Positions 15,204 through 22,760 of a stretch of 42,362 bases of DNA are shown one piece after another. A program made the position numbers and the translations under genes. The DNA is from WJMT01 sp964445575 (lineage in GTDB: Bacteria > Acidobacteriota > Aminicenantia > Aminicenantales > Aminicenantaceae). The notes under the pieces are model-generated. The model saw only the letters and a program-made list of their open reading frames with translations. It had not been told where the DNA came from and made no database searches. Each line of letters starts with the position of its first letter. The stretch's first letter is position 1. The DNA is taken from assembly GCA_964445575.1 (NCBI GenBank), contig CAYULB010000013.1, positions 1 to 42,362 of the forward strand, in the 5' to 3' direction.

Positions 15204-15710
15204 ATGGAAAATCAACAAGAAGAAAAATACATAGTAAAAAATCCATCAAAATCACCGGCCCTAGCAGGTATTTTAGCTTTCTTTTTTCCAATAGGAACTG
15301 GAGCTCTTTACAATGGACAGATAAAGAAAGCGATATTCTTTTTTCTGGCCTTTTCTGGGCTGGTGACTTTGCAAACTTCTGGAAAAGGACAGCCGTTCCT
15401 CGGTCTTTTGCTTGCTGGTTTTTACGTCTATCAGATTTACGATGCTGCACACACAGCAAAACTTATTAATCTTGGATACTTTGGGAAAGACATAAAAAAG
15501 CAGGAAAATGCGGTTGATGAACTTCCGGAACCGGTCCGATCTGGATCCATTTTCTGGGGAATTGTATTAATAGTATTGGGTGGTCTCCTTTTAATGGCGA
15601 ATTATCAAATTATTGATTACAACCTTCTTTTTGATTTCTGGCCGTTAATCATAATCGTTATCGGACTTAAATTTGTCGTCGACTATGTATCGGCCGAAAA
15701 AAAAGACTAA
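15204..15710 (+). CDS. Membrane protein with TM2-like N-terminus and LiaF/DUF5668-like C-terminus
   Basis: 168 residues with about five hydrophobic segments. The first half (residues ~17-85, SPALAGILAFFFPIGTGALY, then NGQIKKAIFF) resembles TM2-type or DUF5683-like membrane proteins; the second half (~112-162, SGSIFWGIVLIVLGGLLLMA, then FWPLIIIVIGLKFV) resembles the LiaI/LiaF transmembrane module. Starts right after the anti-sigma stop. The C-terminal module recurs as the separate small protein encoded next. LiaF-like proteins act in envelope-stress sensing in Firmicutes; a similar role here is inference from operon context. Confidence 0.65.
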   Translation: MENQQEEKYIVKNPSKSPALAGILAFFFPIGTGALYNGQIKKAIFFFLAFSGLVTLQTSGKGQPFLGLLLAGFYVYQIYDAAHTAKLINLGYFGKDIKKQENAVDELPEPVRSGSIFWGIVLIVLGGLLLMANYQIIDYNLLFDFWPLIIIVIGLKFVVDYVSAEKKD

Positions 15711-15724
15711 ATTGGGGGATTAAA

Positions 15725-15928
15725 ATGCCAAAAAGATATAAAAAAGAAAATTTAGCATGGGGTATCATACTTATCCTCATCGGGATTGTATTCCTCTTGG
15801 ATAATATCAACATAAATATTTGGAATGCCTTCGCAAGGCTTTGGCCTGTTGTGATCATTGGATGGGGTGTGTGGAAGCTGTACTTTGGGCTAAAAGAATA
15901 TAAAGAAAAAAACAAATCCGAGACTTGA
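15725..15928 (+). CDS. Small LiaI/LiaF-like transmembrane protein
   Basis: 67 residues, two membrane segments (LAWGIILILIGIVFLLDNI and LWPVVIIGWGVWKLYFGL) joined by a short loop, with Lys-rich ends; the WG-xx-LI-xG-xxxLL-dN pattern and LWPvvli are typical of the LiaF_TM/DUF5668 module. It is homologous in pattern to the C-terminal half of the preceding protein, suggesting duplication. GGGGG lies about six bases before the ATG. Same operon as the ECF sigma and DUF4097 protein. Confidence 0.7.
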   Translation: MPKRYKKENLAWGIILILIGIVFLLDNININIWNAFARLWPVVIIGWGVWKLYFGLKEYKEKNKSET

Positions 15929-15929
15929 A

Positions 15930-17237
15930 ATGAAACTCAAAGAATTTCTTATTTTACTCCTTATTATCACTGCAGGAATTATTTTTTATCACGCTCAAAC
16001 AGGAAATTTAGACCTTTATATGGATTGGGACAATGCTTTCCTTTACCCTAAGGAAGTATACACTTTTAAAAAAGTTCAAAAAATAGGCCCCCCTTTTCCG
16101 AACAGAATAGAGGTCATCAACCAATACGGAGATATTAAAATCTATGCTTCAGAGGAAAACGAAATATCCCTCTACACAGAAAAGAAAGTTCCTCATAAAA
16201 CTGAGAAGGAAGCAGAGCAAGCAGCAAAAAAAATCAATATTCAAGTAACTAGAAACAGTGAGAAAATTATCGTTTCTACCATCAGAGACAAATACATCCG
16301 CAGTGGGTTAAGAACTGAATTAGAGTTCACTGTACCCAAAGGATTTGACTTTATTGTGAGCAACTCCTATGGAAACGTTGTCATTAAAGGGGCAAAAAAT
16401 GCAGAAATCAACAACAGAAATGGAAAAGTTTCTGCTTCAAATATAGAAGAAAATCTTAATATAAAGACCTCCTATAAAACCATCTCTGCCGATAACATTG
16501 AAGGCGACTGCCAAATAGAAGGCCTTCGGTCTCATATCAAGGTTACTAACATTAAAGGAAAGACGATCATAAAGAATAAGTACGGAAGCATATACCTAGA
16601 AAACCTTAATCAGAATGTCACTGTAAATGGACCTCACTGCCAAATAAAAGGCAAAACTATAGGAGGACCTATGGAGGTTGAAAACTCTTATCAACCCATC
16701 GAACTCTCAGATATAGAATCTGTAAAGATCACAGCTGACAATTCGCCCATTACCGTTAACAAGGCTCGAAAAAGCCTGGATATTAAAGACAAGTACAGTC
16801 GTGTCCAGCTTAATGAAATAAACGGAAACATAAATATTGAAGGCCAAAGCCTTGAAATAAAAGGAAGTAACCTTCAAGGTGATTTGATATCCCTATCAAG
16901 TTCTTACAGAAAAATAGAGTTAGATCATTTCTCATCTGAATTGTTCATCTCTCAAGCCCATGGGAAAGTCACCCTTTCCCCTTCCACAGAACACATCAAA
17001 CCCTTGACGGTAAAAGGATCATACACAGAAATAGAATTGATCATTCCTTCAGGAATAAAACTGCCGATCCAGGCACAAACTAAATCTGGTCAAATAAAAT
17101 GGGGACTCAGCCGAAAAGGGATCGAACAAGTAAGCAATGGTTATTCTATTGTAAAAGCATTTATGGAAAAAGACCAACAACCTACTATCTCGTTAATCAC
17201 GACTTATGGAAACATTCAAATCCATGAGAAAACTTAA
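15930..17237 (+). CDS. DUF4097-family beta-strand repeat protein, membrane-anchored
   Basis: 435 residues: an N-terminal hydrophobic anchor or signal (LILLLIITAGIIFYHA, residues ~8-23), then an exported domain of repeating short beta-strands. Recurrent units such as VINQYGDIKIYASEENEISL, FIVSNSYGNVVIKGAKNAEI and ITTYGNIQIHEK follow the DUF4097 pattern (aromatic-Gly-x-[IV]-x-[IV]). These proteins form right-handed parallel beta structures; many accompany LiaF-like or PspC-like proteins and ECF modules. Last gene of the operon; starts one base after the preceding stop and ends four bases from the converging gene. Binding partner unknown. Confidence 0.75.
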   Translation: MKLKEFLILLLIITAGIIFYHAQTGNLDLYMDWDNAFLYPKEVYTFKKVQKIGPPFPNRIEVINQYGDIKIYASEENEISLYTEKKVPHKTEKEAEQAAKKINIQVTRNSEKIIVSTIRDKYIRSGLRTELEFTVPKGFDFIVSNSYGNVVIKGAKNAEINNRNGKVSASNIEENLNIKTSYKTISADNIEGDCQIEGLRSHIKVTNIKGKTIIKNKYGSIYLENLNQNVTVNGPHCQIKGKTIGGPMEVENSYQPIELSDIESVKITADNSPITVNKARKSLDIKDKYSRVQLNEINGNINIEGQSLEIKGSNLQGDLISLSSSYRKIELDHFSSELFISQAHGKVTLSPSTEHIKPLTVKGSYTEIELIIPSGIKLPIQAQTKSGQIKWGLSRKGIEQVSNGYSIVKAFMEKDQQPTISLITTYGNIQIHEKT

Positions 17238-17241
17238 CAAT

Positions 17242-18138
17242 CTATCCCTTTTTTCTTTTCATGCTGTGTATTTTTTCAGATAAAATCCCATTGATTTTTA
17301 TATTGAAATAAGAGATTAAATTAGCTAGGTCTTTTTTATATTTAGTCACATAGCGAACAAATTCAGCTTCTTTCACAAATAAAATATTTTCAAATTCAGC
17401 GACCTCATCTCTTAACTCAATGAGATAATGATTTATAGTCCGGTACTGTGAGTTGATATCGATTAAGTCCTCGCCTTTAAGCTTGTTAAAGTCAAGATAA
17501 GGAGGGAGTGACTGCAGTATTAAAGCACTTTCACTCTCCATTTCATTTAAATATTCATTTATCTCCTGAAAAAATGATTTGTATTTTCCCGGATTAACTA
17601 ATTTTTCTTCTGCTTTGTCCAGTAATGTTTCATTCTGTTCCTTTAGGGAATTGAGTAATTCTTTCACTCCAAAATACTTTCTCTTAAAACTAAAAAGATC
17701 AATAAAATCCCGTCCTATATAGATCTTATCTTTATAGTTGGTTGTCATTTCTCTTGGTGAATGGGTGTAAAATTTAATCTCATAGCGCCGGCCTTCTGAG
17801 TCTTTTTCTCTCAATCGCGCTAAAACTAAAAATCGATTCTGTTCTATAAAATAGCTGTTCACATCCAGCAGCACTGAATAGACAGCCAAATTATGGATAA
17901 TTAGCTCCTTAACGTATTCCAACAATTCCTCTTTTTTTGTTAAAAAATCATCTACCACTTCATTCGGAGTTGGATTCAATACCGTAAAGGAAGGAGATAT
18001 AAGATAGAGAACAGGACCAGATCCAAGTTCTAAGTATAAATTATGCAGTGCTTTATTATGCAGGTCATCAAGAAGCATATCCTCCAAAGGGAGAAGTTTA
18101 TCAACTTCTATTTTGGTGAGCTCTTCGATTTCGTTCAT
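17242..18138 (-). CDS. Hypothetical protein, helical, no recognised family
   Basis: I do not recognise this 298-residue protein. It has no signal peptide, membrane segment or cysteine cluster and is acidic in the N-terminal half and Lys/Glu-rich later. Residues ~150-275 look helical with heptad-like spacing (KELLNSLKEQNETLLDKAEE, LIELRDEVAEFENILFVKEA), suggesting coiled-coil. Part of the middle (RREIKF-like strand region, residues ~85-135) looks beta-rich. Its 3' end lies 4 bases from the converging DUF4097 gene, and its start is 62 bases from the stop of the LipM-like gene, so it may be cotranscribed with that gene. Cytoplasmic location is inferred. Confidence 0.6.
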   Translation of the reverse strand: MNEIEELTKIEVDKLLPLEDMLLDDLHNKALHNLYLELGSGPVLYLISPSFTVLNPTPNEVVDDFLTKKEELLEYVKELIIHNLAVYSVLLDVNSYFIEQNRFLVLARLREKDSEGRRYEIKFYTHSPREMTTNYKDKIYIGRDFIDLFSFKRKYFGVKELLNSLKEQNETLLDKAEEKLVNPGKYKSFFQEINEYLNEMESESALILQSLPPYLDFNKLKGEDLIDINSQYRTINHYLIELRDEVAEFENILFVKEAEFVRYVTKYKKDLANLISYFNIKINGILSEKIHSMKRKKG

Positions 18139-18200
18139 CTTTTTAATTAATGATTTCTTGCTTGAATACTATCATTAACCTCTCTAAAAATCAATATCCA

Positions 18201-19001
18201 TTAGCCACATTTTCTAGCATAATAGACCCAATCTATATTCTCATGACGGTTCTTTTGGATACTTCTTATATTTTCTTTTTGCTTCTTGGTAAACTCAAAA
18301 TTTTTTAATTCAACACTGAAAAAGTTCTGAATCCCAGAAATAAGGTGCTTAACCAGCAAATGAAAATCAATTTTTTTGTTTGCAGCCTGAGACACGGATA
18401 TCATTCGGAGTTCTTCATTTCTTTTCTTTATTGAAGATACGGCTCCCAGAAGCTGATGATCACATTCCAAAGGGATAGATCCATGCTGTATGAACTTATA
18501 TGAGATTCTTTTTTGAGCGCTTCCCACAATTTTTTTTCCTTTTACTTTTATCTCATTTTTAGCTGGATAAGAAAAACATGGCAAACTGCTTCTGGAATAA
18601 GAAGCCTGGTCGTCTTCAGCCAGATAAGCAGGTATGTCTAGTTCTTTCAATCCTTTAATCAACGCGTTTGAAATCATTTTAAATGACTTACTCAAAGAAG
18701 AAGTAAAGGTCTCGGTATCTGATGAACAAATGCTGTAGGTGACTTCTCGGTAGTGCAGGACTAATTTACCTCCGGTTATTCTCCTCACTATATCTATCTC
18801 ATTTTTCTGACAGAATTCTAAATCCAATGCTTCCCTTATTTTCTGAGAATATCCAATTGATAAGGTGGGTCTCTTCCACGAATAAAACCTGATAAATGTT
18901 TTGGGCTCGTTTCCCAGATTTTCAAATAAATAATCATCCACGGCCATATTATAAGATCCTATTCCTGGCTCGTTCTCTAGGATGAGAAACCACTTTTTCA
19001 T
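18201..19001 (-). CDS. Octanoyltransferase LipM-like (BPL/LPL family)
   Basis: Cofactor transferase of the biotin/lipoate ligase fold, 266 residues. It shows RRITGGKLVLH (residues 73-83, the RRxTGG lipoate-site loop), KGKKIVGSAQKR (155-165) with the conserved Lys loop, and QHGSIPL. Cys142 in LPCFSYPAKNEI sits where LipM octanoyltransferases have their acyl-thioester Cys (Cys150 in B. subtilis), and there is no C-terminal accessory domain of LplA, so moving octanoyl from ACP to lipoyl domains is more likely than ATP-dependent lipoate ligation. No lipA is in the window. Confidence 0.75.
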   Translation of the reverse strand: MKKWFLILENEPGIGSYNMAVDDYLFENLGNEPKTFIRFYSWKRPTLSIGYSQKIREALDLEFCQKNEIDIVRRITGGKLVLHYREVTYSICSSDTETFTSSLSKSFKMISNALIKGLKELDIPAYLAEDDQASYSRSSLPCFSYPAKNEIKVKGKKIVGSAQKRISYKFIQHGSIPLECDHQLLGAVSSIKKRNEELRMISVSQAANKKIDFHLLVKHLISGIQNFFSVELKNFEFTKKQKENIRSIQKNRHENIDWVYYARKCG

Positions 19002-19050
19002 ATCTTGATCCCTAAAACTTCATAAAATTGAATCCTTCTCTAAAAAAAAG

Positions 19051-19123
19051 AGCGGACAACGGGATTTGAACCCGCGACCCCGAGCTTGGGAAGCTCGTGC
19101 TCTACCTACTGAGCTATGTCCGC
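19051..19123 (-). tRNA. tRNA-Gly (anticodon CCC)
   Basis: On the minus strand a 73-base cloverleaf can be folded: acceptor GCGGACA with TGTCCGC, D-arm with AGCTCAGTAGGTAGAGC, anticodon stem CGAGC/GCTCG around the loop TTCCCAA (anticodon CCC), and T-arm GCGGGTTCAAATCCCGT. The discriminator is U, as usual for bacterial tRNA-Gly; CCA is not encoded. TATAAT (minus strand, 19134-19139) lies 11 bases upstream and a T-run follows the 3' end. The right end of repeat copy 2 begins 38 bases upstream of the tRNA. Confidence 0.95.
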
Positions 19124-19160
19124 TCAACTTTAAATTATACTTTTTTATAAATAAAAATTA

Positions 19161-19357
19161 ACCTGACCTATTCATAAAAAAATGGCGATGTTCTCATTCT
19201 TAACTTATTTTCAGCTATGTGCAAGATTTTTTCAAGAACAATATCTTGAACATTTTTCTTGTTTGTATTTTTTATTTTGATCGGCATTTTTTTACCATTG
19301 AGGCGAGCCGATCTCACGGCATCTGCTTGGTTGCAGGCCATTCGCAGTAAAGGACCA
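19161..19357 (-). repeat. Dispersed repeat element copy 2 (left end missing)
   Basis: About 95% identical to 3740-3935 (roughly ten substitutions and no gaps). The right terminus (ACCTGACCTATTCA on the plus strand) is intact, as is the TTCAAGA/TCTTGAA hairpin. The internal inverted repeat has one mismatch (ATCGGCATTTTTTT at 19280-19293). Similarity stops at about 19357, so the ~58-bp left end found in copy 1 is absent and is replaced by the bactofilin promoter. It lies between tRNA-Gly and bactofilin. Confidence 0.85.
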
Positions 19358-19365
19358 ATTGACAT
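19168..19365 (-). CDS. Repeat-borne short ORF, copy 2 (hypothetical; may not be translated)
   Basis: 65-codon frame. From the inner ATG (19341) it is collinear with the 57-codon ORF in copy 1; the extra residues MSIGPLLR come from junction sequence. The peptide begins MACNQADAVRSARLNGKK and ends MRTSPFFYE, Lys/Arg-rich and probably helical. Differences from copy 1 include Glu5 to Gln, Met15 to Asn, Ala20 to Pro, Tyr to His and Ile to Arg. It has no recognised domain and no strong ribosome-binding site, and it overlaps the -35 region of the bactofilin promoter on the opposite strand. Confidence 0.25.
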   Translation of the reverse strand: MSIGPLLRMACNQADAVRSARLNGKKMPIKIKNTNKKNVQDIVLEKILHIAENKLRMRTSPFFYE

Positions 19366-19387
19366 CCATCCTTGGTCAATTTATAAT
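19359..19387 (+). promoter_or_regulatory. Perfect-consensus sigma70 promoter of bactofilin
   Basis: TTGACA at 19359-19364 and TATAAT at 19382-19387, both perfect, with the optimal 17-base spacer. The transcript would start near 19394, leaving a ~28-base leader with CAGGAG at 19409-19414 before the ATG at 19422. The -35 begins two bases after similarity to the repeat ends. Confidence 0.85.
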
Positions 19388-19421
19388 CTCTCTCTGACAT
19401 CCTATGCCCAGGAGTTAAAGC

Positions 19422-19808
19422 ATGCAAAAAAAAGAGAGCCAACCACTTTTCGAATTCGCAAACCCAGCTGATTCAAAAAATTCAAGGATAGGGCCCTCAC
19501 TTTCTTTTGATGGAGAGGTCAACGGAAGGGAAGACTTGGTCATTAACGGCCGGTTCAAGGGAAATATCAATCTCGAAAATAACTCTCTTTTCATTGCCTC
19601 AGAAAGCAGTGTTCAGGCTGATATCAGAGTAAAAAACATCACTATAAAAGGGAATGTAGAAGGCAGTATCCATGCAACGGGAAAAGTCTTCATCACAAAG
19701 GAAGGAAAAATGACAGGAAATATATCCGCCTACCGAATTTCTATCATGAACGGAGCTAAATTCAAAGGCAGCATCAAAATGCTGTCAGCTATTCAACAAA
19801 TTTCCTGA
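19422..19808 (+). CDS. Bactofilin (polymer-forming cytoskeletal protein)
   Basis: 128 residues with the bactofilin core (DUF583) from ~25 to 115, a right-handed beta-helix made of short repeats: FDGEVNGREDLVINGRFKGN, LFIASESSVQADIRVKNITI, GNVEGSIHATGKVFITKEGK. Flanked by short polar tails, the N-terminal one (MQKKESQPLFEF) possibly the membrane-binding peptide known in bactofilins. These proteins self-assemble without nucleotide into filaments that place cell-wall and polarity factors. Monocistronic, with a perfect sigma70 promoter; no M23 peptidase partner gene is adjacent. Confidence 0.9.
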   Translation: MQKKESQPLFEFANPADSKNSRIGPSLSFDGEVNGREDLVINGRFKGNINLENNSLFIASESSVQADIRVKNITIKGNVEGSIHATGKVFITKEGKMTGNISAYRISIMNGAKFKGSIKMLSAIQQIS

Positions 19809-19886
19809 TTACTCCTTATCACTTCTTAAGGACTGATTATTATTCCTTTCAAGCCACTCTGAATCTCAACAAAACAGGAACTCCCT

Positions 19887-20636
19887 TTAATGTCTGTAAT
19901 AAGTCTGGGGCGTTTTTGTGATAATATAATCCACCGCTGACTGAATACACGCTCTTAGAGCTTTCTCAACCGGAGTTTTACTGAATCCTCCCAGTGCCAC
20001 AGGAAGTGGGCCGATTCGTGCCGCTCCTCCCAATCCAAAGCTTTTGGCATCCCCTTCCACACTTGTTGCTGCTACTATCTGAGAGGTATTGGCATCAATG
20101 ATACGAATATCTATGGCTACATGGCCTTTCTTCATGCCTCCACCTACACTAACCCCCAGTAATCTTGTTGCTCCTCCTACTCCCTGCTTTGTTCCTTCAA
20201 ATTCAGTAACAGCCGCAGTAATGATCAAATCAGCTCCATATATTTCGCCTATTTTTGCAGCAGTCTCTTTTTTCACCCTTCCAGAGGCTCCTAAATCCTG
20301 TTCAGCAAGAACTGTATCTAACTGCTCTCTCTCTAGGACTATGAAACGATTGGTGTTGAAAAGTGCTGTGGTCAGCATATCTCTCATCCCTTCTCCTATT
20401 TGAGCCCAATGAGTGCCCCACATTCCGTACCAGCCGCCACTCCATCCTCCTTTAGCGGTCTTATCTTGAAATTCTCCCACGGCAAGCCTCGCTTTTGGAC
20501 CATTGTAGTCTTCAGCCTGGGCTTCTGCTATAGAAGGACCTCCCGAAGTGGTCACTCTTGTTGAAGTGGTCGGTTCACAAGAACAAACCCAGAGTAAAAT
20601 CATAAATACTCCCACTATTCCGATGAATCTTTTCAT
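19887..20636 (-). CDS. CsgG/HfaB-family lipoprotein
   Basis: 249 residues; signal peptide with a lipobox-like end (LLWVCSC, lipidated Cys ~20), then a CsgG-type domain (~48-240): LAVGEFQDKTAKGGW, RDMLTTALFNTNRFIVLERE, QLDTVLAEQDLGASGRVKKE, GEIYGADLIITAAVTEFEGT and VAIDIRIIDANTSQIVAATS. CsgG forms an outer-membrane export pore for curli; related lipoproteins have other envelope roles. No curlin or csgE/F genes are nearby, so a general envelope lipoprotein is the cautious reading. AGGAGG lies before the ATG. The gene converges on bactofilin. Confidence 0.85.
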   Translation of the reverse strand: MKRFIGIVGVFMILLWVCSCEPTTSTRVTTSGGPSIAEAQAEDYNGPKARLAVGEFQDKTAKGGWSGGWYGMWGTHWAQIGEGMRDMLTTALFNTNRFIVLEREQLDTVLAEQDLGASGRVKKETAAKIGEIYGADLIITAAVTEFEGTKQGVGGATRLLGVSVGGGMKKGHVAIDIRIIDANTSQIVAATSVEGDAKSFGLGGAARIGPLPVALGGFSKTPVEKALRACIQSAVDYIITKTPQTYYRH

Positions 20637-20717
20637 TTTTCCTCCTTTCCTTTAAGATTATAGAGGTGATGTCAAGAGATTGTCAATAAAATTTTGCTTA
20701 ATTAAAAATTATTTTTT

Positions 20718-20760
20718 GAGAACGATCGATTCTCGCAACTCCTTTGCCATTTGGTATAAT
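20718..20760 (+). promoter_or_regulatory. uvrB upstream region: inverted repeat and -10 box close to the start codon
   Basis: GAGAA (20718-20722) and TTCTC (20730-20734) form an inverted repeat with 7 bases between; it contains GAAC and might be an SOS-like operator. TATAAT (20755-20760) ends 7 bases before the ATG at 20768, with no good -35 and no Shine-Dalgarno, so a transcript could begin at or next to the start codon. LexA control is only a suggestion; no lexA gene is in the window. Confidence 0.35.
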
Positions 20761-20767
20761 GATTGAT

Positions 20768-22759
20768 ATGAAAGAATTTAAGCTGAGACCAGAATATCCT
20801 CCCAAAGGTGACCAGCCTAACGCAATAAAAAATCTCTTTGCAGGATTAGAAAACAAATCGCCCCATCAAGTCCTAATGGGTGTAACAGGGTCAGGGAAGA
20901 CATTCACCATCGCAAATGTCATAGAAAAAGCTAACAGGCCTATACTTGTTATCTCTCACAACAAAACCTTAGCTGCCCAGTTATACCAAGAATTTAAGAA
21001 TTTTTTTCCTGAAAATGCCGTCGAGTTTTTCGTCAGTTATTACGATTATTACCAGCCTGAAGCTTACATCCCCAGCTCTAATGTTTATATTGCCAAAGAA
21101 GCCACCATCAATCAAGAAATTGATAGGCTTCGCATGCATACCACAAATTCTCTTTTTCAGAGAAGAGACGTTATTGTGGTAGCCTCTGTTTCCTGTATTT
21201 ACGGAATCGGGTCTCCTGAAATATACCATTCCATGAGTCTTCCTCTTCATAAAGGACAGAAGATGACTCGAAGAAAGCTTTTAAAGAAACTAGTGGATAT
21301 TCAATACGAAAGAAACGAAAACGAGTTTAAGCGGGGAACGTTCAGGGTTAGAGGCGACACAATCGATCTTTTTCCTTCCTATGAAGACCATGCGTATAGA
21401 ATTCAAATAAAGCAGCATTTGATTGAAAAAATAATGTTAGTCGATCCACTCCGCGGAACCATGTTTGATACTTTCGAGAGTATTTTAATTCATCCGAAAT
21501 CATTTTTTTCAACTCCTGACCAAATCATTGACTATGCTATAGAAAAAATCAAAATAGAGTTAAGAGAACGGATAAACTTCTTTAAAAAACAAAATAAAAT
21601 GATAGAAGCCAACCGTCTCGAAGAACGCACATTGTTTGACCTGGAAATGCTGTCTGAACTGGGTTGGTGTCCGGGGATTGAAAATTACTCCTTATACCTC
21701 AGCCAGAGAAAACCAGGAGAGCCCCCTTATACTCTTCTTGATTACTTCCCCTCTGACTTTATCACCATCATTGATGAATCCCATGTAACCATTCCTCAGT
21801 TGAGAGGCATGTATCAGGGAGACCAATCACGAAAACAAACCCTCATTGACCATGGATTCCGGCTTCCTTCTGCAAAGGACAATCGGCCTCTAAACTTTGA
21901 AGAATTTGAATCAAAAGTCTCCCAGTGTATCTATGTATCTGCAACACCAGGTCCCTATGAATCCCAGAAAACCAATAATAAATCCATAGAACAGATCATA
22001 AGGCCTACAGGCCTCATTGATCCTGAAATAGAAGTCCGGCCCGTAAAAGGTCAAGTTGAGGACCTTTTGAGTGAAATAAAGGATAGAGAGGAAAGGAGCG
22101 AGCGGGTACTCATAACCACTCTGACAAAAAAAATGGCAGAAGACTTATCCAGATACTACCATGAATTAGGAATTAAAGTTCGTTTCCTGCATTCAGACAT
22201 TGATACTTTAGACAGGGTTAAAATCTTAAGTGATTTAAGAAAAGGAAAGTTTGATGTATTAGTGGGAATAAACCTTTTAAGAGAGGGATTAGATCTTCCT
22301 GAAGTATCTCTAGTCGCCATCCTTGACGCTGACAAGCAAGGATTTTTGCGCTCTTCAACAGCACTCATCCAGACCTTTGGAAGAGCAGCCAGAAATGCAT
22401 CCGGAAAAGCTATCCTTTATGCAGACTCTCGGACCGAAGCGATCCAATATGCCACAAGGGAAACAAATCGAAGACGGCAGATCCAAAAACAATACAATAA
22501 AAAAAATCGCATTACGCCCACGTCAATAAAAAAGAATATAGGTGATATACTTGAGAGTGTTTACGAAAAAGATTACTTCCAATATCCAGAAATATCTGAG
22601 AAAAAATTGCAATACATGTCTCCAGAAATCATAAAAAGAAAAATAAAAAAACTAGAAAAAATGATGAACCAGGCGGCTCAAAAGCTTGAGTTTGAAAAAG
22701 CAGCTGAATACAGAGACCGACTGTACGAACTTCAAAAATTTGAAGTGAAAAATATGTAA
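20768..22759 (+). CDS. uvrB: UvrABC excinuclease subunit B
   Basis: DNA-damage verification helicase of nucleotide excision repair. Walker A GVTGSGKT is at residues 38-45; the beta-hairpin that opens DNA is represented by YYDYYQPEAYIPSSNVYI; DESHV is Walker B; helicase motifs VGINLLREGLDLPEVSLVAI and QTFGRAARN follow; a C-terminal UVR domain (KLEKMMNQAAQKLEFEKAAE) binds UvrC. 663 residues from the ATG at 20768, a usual length. An upstream TTG (20744) and ATG (20759) are in frame, but homologues begin near MKEFKLRPEY. Cotranscribed with uvrC (1-base gap). Confidence 0.95.
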   Translation: MKEFKLRPEYPPKGDQPNAIKNLFAGLENKSPHQVLMGVTGSGKTFTIANVIEKANRPILVISHNKTLAAQLYQEFKNFFPENAVEFFVSYYDYYQPEAYIPSSNVYIAKEATINQEIDRLRMHTTNSLFQRRDVIVVASVSCIYGIGSPEIYHSMSLPLHKGQKMTRRKLLKKLVDIQYERNENEFKRGTFRVRGDTIDLFPSYEDHAYRIQIKQHLIEKIMLVDPLRGTMFDTFESILIHPKSFFSTPDQIIDYAIEKIKIELRERINFFKKQNKMIEANRLEERTLFDLEMLSELGWCPGIENYSLYLSQRKPGEPPYTLLDYFPSDFITIIDESHVTIPQLRGMYQGDQSRKQTLIDHGFRLPSAKDNRPLNFEEFESKVSQCIYVSATPGPYESQKTNNKSIEQIIRPTGLIDPEIEVRPVKGQVEDLLSEIKDREERSERVLITTLTKKMAEDLSRYYHELGIKVRFLHSDIDTLDRVKILSDLRKGKFDVLVGINLLREGLDLPEVSLVAILDADKQGFLRSSTALIQTFGRAARNASGKAILYADSRTEAIQYATRETNRRRQIQKQYNKKNRITPTSIKKNIGDILESVYEKDYFQYPEISEKKLQYMSPEIIKRKIKKLEKMMNQAAQKLEFEKAAEYRDRLYELQKFEVKNM

Positions 22760-22760
22760 A

